Source of the DNA: JALNZF01 sp049793155
GTDB lineage: Bacteria > Nitrospirota > UBA9217
Assembly: GCA_049793155.1 (NCBI GenBank)
Contig: JBARBN010000012.1
Location: forward strand, 1-27,905
Length of the DNA stretch: 27,905 bases
Direction of reading: 5' to 3'
Under the pieces are notes generated by a model that saw only the letters and a list, made by a program, of their open reading frames with translations, searched no databases and had not been told where the DNA came from. Below are positions 18,378 through 25,501 of the stretch, in pieces (the stretch's first letter is position 1; every line of letters begins with the position of its first letter). Both the position numbers and the translations under genes were made by a program.

Positions 18378-18871
18378 GAGACAGCAGACGAATGAAAAGG
18401 ATGGAGCGCAACAACAGGAAAGGTGATATTAAAGGTCTGGGAATTAACCTGATACCGATGATGGATGTTCTTTGCGTGCTGGTGTTCTTTCTGCTTTTTC
18501 ACTCATTCAACAGTACTCTGCCGGATGCGCAGATCGCGCTGCCCGCTTCCGTTGTCGAGACCAGGCCAAGGGAAACAGTGGCGATCGTGGTCAGCCCCGA
18601 AGTCGTAATGGTTCAGGGCGAAGCCGTGATCAGCACCGCCAAACTTCTCGATGACAGCATTGGGATAGTTTATGAGGTAAGAGAACGACTGGAACAACTT
18701 CGCACTATTATCGAGACGAGCTCTCAGGCGGTTGCCGAAAGCAAGGAGATCACTCTCCTTGCTGATAAATCGATTCCGTTCAAAGTGCTAAAAAAAATAA
18801 TGTCGACCTGCACTGCTTCTGGATACGGAAAGCTGTCCCTCGCCGTCATCCAGAAGGAGGCAAAAAGATAG
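18374..18871 (+). CDS. TolR/ExbD-family protein 2
   Basis: 165 residues, ATGA overlap with the preceding gene. A very basic N-terminus precedes a TM helix (about 27-48) with N-L-I-P-M-M-D-V; Asp31 is the expected proton-relay residue. The periplasmic part contains S-P-E-V-V-M-V-Q-G-E-A-V and L-L-A-D-K-S-I-P-F-K-V-L-K-K-I-M-S-T-C, the usual ExbD ending. It has diverged clearly from protein 1, so the channel probably holds a heterodimer or the two act in separate assemblies. Both retain the TM Asp, so both can be active. Confidence 0.95.
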   Translation: MRDSRRMKRMERNNRKGDIKGLGINLIPMMDVLCVLVFFLLFHSFNSTLPDAQIALPASVVETRPRETVAIVVSPEVVMVQGEAVISTAKLLDDSIGIVYEVRERLEQLRTIIETSSQAVAESKEITLLADKSIPFKVLKKIMSTCTASGYGKLSLAVIQKEAKR

Positions 18872-18881
18872 CGGGGTTGCC

Positions 18882-20252
18882 GTGAATACATCCATATTAG
18901 AAGAGGAATTGGCGCACCTTCACGCACAGACCGAGCAAGTCCGGCAAAAGCACGAGGCGCTCGAAGGTGAGTTGCTCGTTGTGGAGGCAGAGCTGGAAAC
19001 GTTTTCCGCCGATAGACAGCGGTTCGATGCATTGCGGGATGTCTGCCATGCGCTCGACAAACTGGGGGAATTGAAAGCGGATGAACTCTTTTGGGAAGAT
19101 GTCAAAAATTCCCCCGGACACGTGGAACGGGCGAGGAGCCGGGTTGCCCGCTTTGAGGGGGAGATAAGCGGGATTCTGGAAAAACAGGCATCTTTCAAAG
19201 GACAGATCAAGCGATGTCTCGATGAACTGGACATCCTCTACGAAGAAGAACGTGATGCTTACGCCCGCGAAGCACGGCGCGAGGAAGAGTACGTCATAGA
19301 GCGGGAGATCTCGTCCGTTCCTCATCGCTCGATGCTCATGCCGTGGACCAAAGAGGCTGAGAGCGAAAGACGTTTCCGCCGGGCCTTGGCAGTGGCTTTC
19401 TCATTCTATATCGTTTTTGGCTTTGTGATCATCCTGTGGAAACTGCCGCCGCCGGTCCGCTCGGCCGTGGCTGTGGTTCCGGAACGTCTGGTCTCTATGG
19501 TGAGAAAGCTGCCGCCGAAGCCTGAGCCGCCGTCTGAACGCCGCAAAGAAGAAAAGATGGGAAAAGCGCCGGAGAAACAGCAGGAAGAACGACCCAAAGC
19601 AACCACCGAAGAAACGCAGATTGCGCGTAAAAAAGCGGAGACCACGGGCGTTCTGGCTTTCAAGGAGGCCTTTAAAGATCTGATGGACGAAACTCCCGCC
19701 GCACGGCTGGGCGCCGAGGCGCGTCTGAGCAACCAGTCGACCGTGGCGTCAGGGCAGGCCCGGGCAAGCCGATCAATAATCTCTATGCAGTCGACGGCCG
19801 GTTCCAGTGGTGGTATCGGCAATGCCGCAGTCAGCCGCAATGTCGGCAGCGGCAATGGTAATCGCATCGGCGGTGTCGGTTTAACAAGGGTAGAAAGTAC
19901 CGTTGCAGGACTGGCGGAAGGGGCGAGGCCGCTGAGCTCCGGACCCGGGCCGTCACGAACCGATGAAGAGATTCAGATCGTCTTCGATAAATACAAGGCG
20001 ACGCTCTATCGGATGTACAATGCCGAATTACGCAAGAACCCCACCCTGCGCGGCAAGATCCTCCTTCGCATCACTATCGAGCCGGGTGGCGAAGTCTCCG
20101 GATGTACGGTGCAGTCGACCGAGCTGGCCTCGCCGGAGCTGGTGGCCCAGGTTGTGGAGCGGGTCAAGAAGTTCAACTTTGGACCGAAGATGGAAGTTCC
20201 CAAGACCACGATTCTGTACCCGATCGATTTCCTGCCCGGAGGCAGTGCCTGA
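18882..20252 (+). CDS. TonB-like coupler with coiled-coil N-terminus and AgmX/PglI-type C-terminus
   Basis: 456 residues from GTG 18882, 10 bases after the ExbD stop; an upstream GGGG gives a modest ribosome site. About 165 residues of charged coiled coil (E-E-L-A-H-L-H-A-Q-T pattern) lie on the cytoplasmic side, then one TM helix (about 168-188), a Pro/Lys/Glu-rich periplasmic stretch containing P-P-K-P-E-P-P, a Ser/Gly-rich low-complexity part, and a TonB-type C-terminal domain (about 361-456) with Y-x-x-x-L-x-R-M-Y, G-K-I-L-L-R-I-T-I-E-P-G-G-E-V and K-K-F-N-F-G-P. This C-terminal form is the AgmX/PglI type found in Myxococcus GltG/GltJ proteins. In TonB itself the cytoplasmic part is only a few residues; the long coiled coil here may contact a cytoplasmic partner. 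Role: carries motor movement to periplasmic and outer-membrane parts. Confidence 0.9.
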   Translation: MNTSILEEELAHLHAQTEQVRQKHEALEGELLVVEAELETFSADRQRFDALRDVCHALDKLGELKADELFWEDVKNSPGHVERARSRVARFEGEISGILEKQASFKGQIKRCLDELDILYEEERDAYAREARREEEYVIEREISSVPHRSMLMPWTKEAESERRFRRALAVAFSFYIVFGFVIILWKLPPPVRSAVAVVPERLVSMVRKLPPKPEPPSERRKEEKMGKAPEKQQEERPKATTEETQIARKKAETTGVLAFKEAFKDLMDETPAARLGAEARLSNQSTVASGQARASRSIISMQSTAGSSGGIGNAAVSRNVGSGNGNRIGGVGLTRVESTVAGLAEGARPLSSGPGPSRTDEEIQIVFDKYKATLYRMYNAELRKNPTLRGKILLRITIEPGGEVSGCTVQSTELASPELVAQVVERVKKFNFGPKMEVPKTTILYPIDFLPGGSA

Positions 20253-20528
20253 GGCTGGATACGAAAGTCGGGTTCCAGAAAGAGAAACAGACCTTTCCGC
20301 GGCAGGAGGCTGAAAAGATCATTTTTGGGGCGGATCGGTTCATGATCAAAAGGACCTTTGATCACGACCTGCCCGCCGTCGAGCAGGCCCGTAACCGGGA
20401 GCGCGGTTGATGCTCATTTCGCCCTCTCCTTCACCACTGGTCGCGCTTCGTGCTGTGAACACATACGGAGCTTGATGGATGATAAAATGACGTTGAACAG
20501 GATCGCTTCCGGGAAAGGGGAATTCGTG

Positions 20529-21410
20529 ATGAAGAAAATCATCAGCATGCTCGCGGTTGCAGCGATTGTCTTAGCCATGCTCACCGCATGCCTGGGCACG
20601 GGAATGGTGAGGAAGGACCGTATAGCCGAGACGGGCAGGATCGCAATAGTCAGCGTCGTCATGCCCCGCATAGCGGACACTACCGTGGACAATAACAGGA
20701 CAGCGCTCCAGGTATGCGTACAACGGGCCCTTGGCCGAGTTCGGGCTAATCTGAAGTCGGTGCGGAACTGGACTGTCGTGGATCCGGCCGAGTACAAAGG
20801 GTTTACATCGGTACTGTCCATCAGCAAGGTACCGGACGAAGAAATAAAAGCTCGGTTCGCCTCGCCTGAAGAACGGAGAAGAGCGAAAGAGGTGATAACG
20901 TCAGAACTGTCGCAATGGAAACGCAGCTTTATCGGCGCGAAAGCGTTGCCGGTCGTTCCCCGCTCCGGACTGATGCCGAATCACGGCGATAACAGCGCCC
21001 TCGCCATAATCCCCGCGACCTTGATGAAACGTGCCGGGAAACTGTGCCGTGTTCTGAACGTCGACGCGGTAGCCTTCGTTGATGTTGTGGCGAGCATAAC
21101 CCATCAGAAGGCCGGCAAGTTCCATGTAAAGAACAACCGGACCGATGGCGCCATTCATATGGCGCAGACCATCGTGATCGTGGACAAGCACGGCGAGATC
21201 ATCGTTGATTTGGGTTCGCCATCCCTCGGCAAGAGTGCAAAGACCAGGGATCTGCTTCCCCTTTATATTGGCTCCGGCGAGGACGCTATAAAAGAGGCCA
21301 ACATTGATCTGACCGATCCTCAAAAAAAGATCCAGAAGGCTATTTTCTCGTTGATCGATGAAACAGCCTCCGAAATGGTCAAAAACCTCAAGAAGGCCGC
21401 AGCAACATAG
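20529..21410 (+). CDS. Lipoprotein of unknown function
   Basis: I start at ATG 20529 (AAAGGGG eight bases upstream); earlier in-frame starts would bury the signal peptide. 293 residues. Lipobox L-T-A-C with Cys21, +2 Leu, so outer-membrane sorting is expected. The mature part begins with a strand R-I-A-I-V-S-V-V-M-P and later has V-D-A-V-A-F-V-D-V-V-A-S-I and T-I-V-I-V-D-K-H-G-E-I-I-V-D-L-G, a pattern like the alternating strands and helices of CsgG/GNA1162-type lipoproteins; this likeness is weak and unproven. A 276-base gap separates it from the motor gene series, so its membership is uncertain. No catalytic motif recognised. Confidence 0.8.
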   Translation: MKKIISMLAVAAIVLAMLTACLGTGMVRKDRIAETGRIAIVSVVMPRIADTTVDNNRTALQVCVQRALGRVRANLKSVRNWTVVDPAEYKGFTSVLSISKVPDEEIKARFASPEERRRAKEVITSELSQWKRSFIGAKALPVVPRSGLMPNHGDNSALAIIPATLMKRAGKLCRVLNVDAVAFVDVVASITHQKAGKFHVKNNRTDGAIHMAQTIVIVDKHGEIIVDLGSPSLGKSAKTRDLLPLYIGSGEDAIKEANIDLTDPQKKIQKAIFSLIDETASEMVKNLKKAAAT

Positions 21411-21524
21411 GGCCAACGGCTAGAGGCACAAACCGTGCCCAGAGCATGGACGCGGTGCGCGATGACAGTATACCTGCAGAGCGCGGTTCAAAATTACCGG
21501 TTTTGACTTCATCGGTCCGGGACG

Positions 21525-21554
21525 TTGCCTCGTTAATTATTTCGCTTGTATTAG
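21525..21554 (+). promoter_or_regulatory. Weak candidate sigma-70 promoter
   Basis: TTGCCT at 21525-21530 and TATTAG at 21549-21554, 18 bases apart, each matching the consensus at four of six positions, just before the membrane protein start at GTG 21579. Offered only because the gap after the lipoprotein gene (168 bases) makes an own promoter plausible. Confidence 0.2.
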
Positions 21555-21578
21555 TTGGGGCCGGACAGGGGATGTACC

Positions 21579-22535
21579 GTGGAGAAAATCTGGGTTATAA
21601 AAGATCCTGATGAATACCTGAAACCCCGCCGGACACAGCGGATCACGAAAGAAGCTTCTCATCCCGCCGAACAGGACCCCGCCCTGGCATATACGCTCTC
21701 GCTCTTATGCTGGGGTTCGGGACAGTTGTACAACGGACAGCGCGCCAAAGGCCTGAGCTATATATGCCTCGCGGTATGCGGCAACGCCTTCGCACTCCTT
21801 CTTTGTATGTTTCAGCAGGAGATCCCTTTCTATCTCCGTTTTTACGGCATCTCCCCGGCCCAGGCCGTTCTTGTTGCCGCTTTTCTGGTTTTCTGCTGCC
21901 TGTTCTTCTGGGTCTCCAACGCGAGCGATGCCTACCACTTCGCCATGAAGTTCAGACGAACGACGTTCACCGGCGTGACAGGCCGCGCCTGGCCTGTGTT
22001 CTGTTCCATGCTCTTCCCCGGCTGGGGCCAGTTCCTGAACGGTCAGCCGGTAAAGGGATCTCTTTTCGCGGTCAGTGCAACTGTCGGCATCTTCTCCCTT
22101 ATTTCAGTCCTGGAAATCCCTCAGGCCTGGCCTTTTCTGGAGGACTCCTATTCACGCCTCATCGTCGAAATAGTGCTCCTGCTGTCCCTGTTCTCCCTGC
22201 TTGCCATGCCGTTCCTCTGGGTACTCGGTGTATTCGATGCCTGGAAAGTGGTCCAGGACGAAATCAAGAAGGAGCCGCTCCTCGAACGGCTCAAGGCAGC
22301 GAACAACCGCCGCCGCGTGTACGGATGGGTCCGCGGCGTCTTTCCGCAGATCAAGAGAACGCTCCTGCTCGCAGTTTTTCTGATCATCCTGATCATCATC
22401 ACCGCCCGGTTCTATTTCCCCTGGAATTACTATCGCGAAAACCTTATGAATGCCCTGAGTTGGTCCTCGAAGCAGGGAATGATGCTCATCCCCGAGCTTA
22501 TCCGCGGAATCATCACGGTATTGCCGGCCAAATAG
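21579..22535 (+). CDS. Polytopic inner-membrane protein with duplicated GxGQxxNGQ motif
   Basis: Start GTG 21579, with AGGGGATG six bases before it; the longer frame from TTG 21555 has no ribosome site. 318 residues. Five or six TM helices (about 57-75, 91-113, 160-178, 193-218, 262-285, possibly one near 140). Two loops carry the same motif: W-G-S-G-Q-L-Y-N-G-Q-x-x-K-G near residue 45 and P-G-W-G-Q-F-L-N-G-Q-x-x-K-G near 148, suggesting an internal duplication. The motif resembles that of small TM2/DUF5683-type membrane proteins, whose function is not known. The last ~80 residues have a basic cytoplasmic segment and one final TM helix. No transport or enzyme motif is visible. Confidence 0.85.
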   Translation: MEKIWVIKDPDEYLKPRRTQRITKEASHPAEQDPALAYTLSLLCWGSGQLYNGQRAKGLSYICLAVCGNAFALLLCMFQQEIPFYLRFYGISPAQAVLVAAFLVFCCLFFWVSNASDAYHFAMKFRRTTFTGVTGRAWPVFCSMLFPGWGQFLNGQPVKGSLFAVSATVGIFSLISVLEIPQAWPFLEDSYSRLIVEIVLLLSLFSLLAMPFLWVLGVFDAWKVVQDEIKKEPLLERLKAANNRRRVYGWVRGVFPQIKRTLLLAVFLIILIIITARFYFPWNYYRENLMNALSWSSKQGMMLIPELIRGIITVLPAK

Positions 22536-22574
22536 ATTCGTCCGGAGGGGCAAAGGTATAAACAGGTTTTGTTT

Positions 22575-22745
22575 TGGTGGAGCTGAGGGGGAATCTCACG
22601 CGCTCGCATGCTCGCTTCCCGAGGGGACCGGTCCCCTCGTGTACTCCCCTAAATCATGAGGGAAAGCCTTTCCCTCAAACTCCCTCTGGTTCGATCACCC
22701 TCAAAAATAAAAAAGCCGGTCAATGATGACCAGCATTGTTTATTT
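22575..22745 (-). repeat. tRNA-Ala-derived tandem unit, distal copy (171 bp)
   Basis: On the - strand this is the second unit downstream of tRNA-Ala. It ends in a copy of the last 18 bases of the tRNA including CCA (22575-22592). Inside are a 20-bp perfect palindrome centred on ACCGGT (22620-22639), a hairpin with 10-bp arms TGAGGGAAAG (22657-22677) and, in opposite orientation to the tRNA end, a T-arm-like segment GGTTCGATCACCCTCA (22688-22703). A terminator hairpin follows at 22709-22734. Together with the next unit it makes a tandem array, each unit carrying a tRNA 3' end. Confidence 0.85.
22709..22734 (-). terminator. Rho-independent terminator in distal repeat unit
   Basis: 8-bp stem (GCTGGTCA/TGACCGGC on the - strand, one U.G pair) with a 4-base loop, followed on the - strand by a U-rich run (22703-22714 region). 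The U.G pair would be a C.A mismatch on the other strand, which supports - strand transcription. Confidence 0.7.
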
Positions 22746-22909
22746 TGGTGGAGCTGAGGGGGAATCTTACGCGCTTCGCTTCACAAGGGGACCGGTCCCC
22801 TCGTGTGCTCTCCTGAAGCATGAGGGAATCCTTCCCTCAAACGCCCTTGGTTCTATCCCCCTCATCAAAATAAAAAAAGCCGGTCAGTGATGACCAGCTT
22901 TGTTTATTT
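22746..22909 (-). repeat. tRNA-Ala-derived tandem unit, proximal copy (164 bp)
   Basis: First unit downstream of tRNA-Ala on the - strand. It ends in a copy of the tRNA 3' 18 bases with CCA (22746-22763). The central palindrome AGGGGACCGGTCCCCT (22786-22801) extends outward to CACGA...UUGUG in - strand RNA through a G.U pair. A hairpin with 8-bp arms TGAGGGAA lies at 22821-22839, and a T-arm-like inverted segment GGTTCTATCCCCCTCA at 22849-22864. Its hairpin loop and arms differ from the distal unit but still pair, so structure seems more conserved than sequence. Just before the palindrome on the - strand, GGAGAGCAC matches the tRNA D-arm region. Confidence 0.85.
22872..22899 (-). terminator. 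Rho-independent terminator of tRNA-Ala
   Basis: 9-bp stem AGCTGGTCA/TGACCGGCT on the - strand (one U.G pair), loop TCAC, followed by seven U. It begins 11 bases after the tRNA CCA end, so it should end the tRNA transcript and limit reading into the repeat units. Confidence 0.85.
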
Positions 22910-22985
22910 TGGTGGAGCTGAGGGGGATCGAACCCCTGACCCCAAGACTGCCAGCCTTGTGCTCTCCCAGCTGAGCTACAGCCCC
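22910..22985 (-). tRNA. tRNA-Ala (anticodon GGC)
   Basis: 76 bases on the - strand folding as a full cloverleaf: 7-bp acceptor (GGGGCTG/CAGCTCC), D-arm GCTC/GAGC, anticodon stem CAAGG/TCTTG with loop CTGGCAG (anticodon GGC), T-arm AGGGG/CCCCT with TTCGATC loop, and encoded CCA. The G3.U70 pair, the main alanine identity element, is present. A promoter lies 25 bases upstream and a terminator directly downstream. Its 3' end is copied twice in the tandem units that follow. Confidence 0.97.
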
Positions 22986-23009
22986 AAATACTGCCTTTAC
23001 GAGGTAATT

Positions 23010-23038
23010 AATCTAACATCACGAAGTTATGATGTCAA
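23010..23038 (-). promoter_or_regulatory. Sigma-70 promoter of tRNA-Ala
   Basis: On the - strand: TTGACA (23033-23038, perfect -35), 17-base spacer, TAGATT (23010-23015, four of six for -10). Transcription should begin about 18 bases before the mature tRNA. The position and the perfect -35 make this convincing. Confidence 0.75.
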
Positions 23039-23152
23039 GATAAAATGACACCTGGTTGGAGTCCTTTAATAATATTTCAAGCATTGGTCCTGTTCGGTCC
23101 ACCGAGAGGATGCATCCAGCATCTGTTTTTAGAAATAGAATTAATGTAAAAA

Positions 23153-25450
23153 ATGGCTAAAAAAGTATATAATACAAACAAACATATGAGCGAACCGGAG
23201 GAGAAAAAAGATACCCAACCAGTTTCCCCGCAGCGCGTCGAGCATGAAGTCCCACTCGATATGCGGATCCTGTCCGAAGCCGTGATCGAGCTGAATATTT
23301 CTCGAAAGAACGTCGGCATCTACCCTCCCGGCCATATCCAGATCGCCAAAAGCATTGAACGCGCCTTCCAACTTCTCCAAAAAATGTTCGAGATCCAGGA
23401 AGTGATGACCCTCGGAGTGGCCAAGGACACCCTGCTGGTCGGCAAGGATTATCTTGACCAGAAGAACCCCGTGTACCGGGATTTTGCCCTTTCAATGAGC
23501 CAGCAGGGGATCGCATCAGTTACCTTTGTCCGCGGACTTGAAAAGGACGAACTCGTGAGGTTTCATGGGATTCTCACCACGAAGCCTGAAGATATCAGGG
23601 TTTCGGGTGGAATCGACAAGATCGTAGTCGATGCACTTATACCCCATATCAGGATACAGTCCATCAATTACAGCAGTTTCCACGTTACCGAGGAACAGGA
23701 GATCTTCAAGACCTCTGCCAAGGTCGGGGGAGGGGAAGAGTCTGGCAGCCATGTATGGCAGGATTTTGTAACGCACCTGTCCGCCGGCACCCTCGCCGGA
23801 CCGGGGCAGGGCGTGTCAGTGAAGGACGCGGAGCAGATAGACCCTGCCGAACTTGCACGGCTTCTCAACGAGCATAAGCTGGATGCGAATGTGGCAGTTG
23901 AAAGCTATGATAAGATCATCTCAACCTATGTGCGCGGAACAGCCGAAAAAAAGCAGATATCCCAGGAGCAATCGAAGACACTTGCGAACATGAATGCACT
24001 TTTGAAGAACCTTCACCCGGAGCTCAGGAAGCAGTTCCTGTCCGTGGCATTTAAGAATATTGCGACACGAACAGGGTCTCTTGTGGAGACCGAAGCGGTG
24101 ATCGGGGGCTTTACCGACGATATGGTGATAGAGATGCTTGGACAGGCAAGTGCGGAAGGGCGGGAAATATCTCCGACGCTCGCGGGTCTTGTGGGAAAGC
24201 TTGCCGAGGCAAAGACCGACGGAGAAAAGGGACAGCAGCAGGGAAACAGCAGACAAACGGCGAAGGGATTCGCTACCCCGGTTTTCCAGACTGAACATAT
24301 GCAAAAACTGTTTGACCGTGAGAAATACGAGGAGTATGTGACTGATGACTATCGGTCCATGCTCAGGAATCTAACGGAGACCTCTCAGGCTACGGCTGAT
24401 CAGTTTCCCCTTGAAGAGCAGCTAAAATCACTGGAGGACGAGCACATCGACTTTCAGATCGGCAGGGCGCTTCTCGCTTTTCTGGAAGAGAATATCGATG
24501 AAGAGGATTATAAGGAGTTTGCGAAAAAGATCGTTGCCATCATGCCTCAATTTCTTGAGACCGGAAATTTTGAGATGCTCTGGGATATTTTAGAGACGCT
24601 TCGCAGGCATTCAACGGACAAGCCGGCACAGGGCATACGGGATATTGCCTCGGAATCGAGAAAATTCTTTTTTGATCCGGAATTCATTGCCAAGGCGCTG
24701 CAAGCGTTCGACCGATGGATGCGGGAAAAAGGTCAGGCGGCTTCCGGATTGATACAAGCTCTCGGACCGGATACGATTCCGGGCCTCATGGATATCTACT
24801 GTAATGATGAAGCGGTGGGCGGAAGGAGGATCCTCTTTAACCTTCTGTGCCTCTTCGGGGAACCCGCCGTGCAAGAGGCTCAGAAGAGACTTCGGGACCC
24901 CCGTGCTTCCACTGTCCGGAACCTGCTCATTCTGATCGGTCGGGCAGGCAGTGCCGCGGCGATCCCTCAGGTAAAGCCGTTGCTGCAGCACCAGGATCCG
25001 ATGGTGAGGCTCGAAGCGCTCAGCACACTTCTGAAATTTAAAGACCCGGGAGCCGTAAATCTGCTTAGAACCGCGATTCATGACAAAGATCCGGACTTTG
25101 CCTATCAGGCCGTCGTCCTGGCGGGTCAATTCCGAATAGCGGAGGTCACTGAGGATATCCTGTCGAAGATCAAACGGGTCATTCTTTTTGAGACGGATTA
25201 TCGCGAGAATGAGGAGATCATCAGGGTCCTCGGAAATATTGGAGACGCACGAGCGGTGCTTGAACTTGAAAAACTCGCGAGCGCGTCATGGTCGCTCTAT
25301 CCCGCAAGCCTCATGCATATGAAGGAAACGATCTATGCTTCTCTTGCGCGTTATCCGCGGGAGAAGATCGCCGGTCTCCTCAGGATCGGCGAGAAGCTTA
25401 ATAGCGACTCGATCCGACGGACGTGCAGCCAGCTCAAGGAGAAGAAATAG
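23153..25450 (+). CDS. HEAT-repeat protein with an N-terminal module shared with the HD-GYP neighbour
   Basis: Up to 765 residues; no signal peptide, so cytoplasmic. Neither ATG 23153 nor ATG 23186 (M-S-E-P-E-E-K-K) has a ribosome site; TATAAT at 23168-23173 could be a -10 box that would favour 23186. Residues about 30-180 form an alpha/beta module with N-V-G-I-Y-P-P-G-H and I-A-S-V-T-F-V-R-G-L-E-K-D-E-L, clearly parallel in layout to the start of the next gene (G-L-Y-S-Q-T-H-P and I-E-R-I-S-F-V-V-G-L-P-K-E-E-L). The middle is charged and helical; the C-terminal ~200 residues carry PBS-lyase/HEAT-type repeats (for example D-P-M-V-R-L-E-A-L-S-T-L-L). Likely a protein-interaction partner in the same signalling pathway as the next gene; function unknown. 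Confidence 0.88.
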   Translation: MAKKVYNTNKHMSEPEEKKDTQPVSPQRVEHEVPLDMRILSEAVIELNISRKNVGIYPPGHIQIAKSIERAFQLLQKMFEIQEVMTLGVAKDTLLVGKDYLDQKNPVYRDFALSMSQQGIASVTFVRGLEKDELVRFHGILTTKPEDIRVSGGIDKIVVDALIPHIRIQSINYSSFHVTEEQEIFKTSAKVGGGEESGSHVWQDFVTHLSAGTLAGPGQGVSVKDAEQIDPAELARLLNEHKLDANVAVESYDKIISTYVRGTAEKKQISQEQSKTLANMNALLKNLHPELRKQFLSVAFKNIATRTGSLVETEAVIGGFTDDMVIEMLGQASAEGREISPTLAGLVGKLAEAKTDGEKGQQQGNSRQTAKGFATPVFQTEHMQKLFDREKYEEYVTDDYRSMLRNLTETSQATADQFPLEEQLKSLEDEHIDFQIGRALLAFLEENIDEEDYKEFAKKIVAIMPQFLETGNFEMLWDILETLRRHSTDKPAQGIRDIASESRKFFFDPEFIAKALQAFDRWMREKGQAASGLIQALGPDTIPGLMDIYCNDEAVGGRRILFNLLCLFGEPAVQEAQKRLRDPRASTVRNLLILIGRAGSAAAIPQVKPLLQHQDPMVRLEALSTLLKFKDPGAVNLLRTAIHDKDPDFAYQAVVLAGQFRIAEVTEDILSKIKRVILFETDYRENEEIIRVLGNIGDARAVLELEKLASASWSLYPASLMHMKETIYASLARYPREKIAGLLRIGEKLNSDSIRRTCSQLKEKK

Positions 25451-25501
25451 TACTCGAGCGAGCTGAAGACAACGTTAACCGCCATTCAGACAGGACGGAA
25501 T

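Noticed and set aside
17189..18871. Housekeeping Tol-Pal operon
   Set aside because: There are two ExbD-type proteins and no tolB, pal or ybgC; the surrounding TPR and AgmX-type genes point to an Agl/Glt-like system.
20340..20365. Hairpin GATCAAA-loop-TTTGATC in the gap after the TonB-like gene
   Set aside because: Only a 7-bp stem and no U-run after it, so I do not call a terminator; the whole 276-base gap shows no convincing gene or promoter.
20358..20528. In-frame extension upstream of the lipoprotein start
   Set aside because: It would place about 57 residues before a clear lipoprotein signal peptide, and ATG 20529 has its own ribosome site.
22575..22985. tRNA 3' end copies as attachment sites of an integrated element
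   Set aside because: The intervals are only 164-171 bp, share the same internal parts in tandem, and contain no integrase; tandem duplication fits better.
23110..23140. GGATGCATCC palindrome and GATGC-GCATC stem before a T-rich stretch
   Set aside because: Too short, and no + strand transcript is expected to end there; probably chance.
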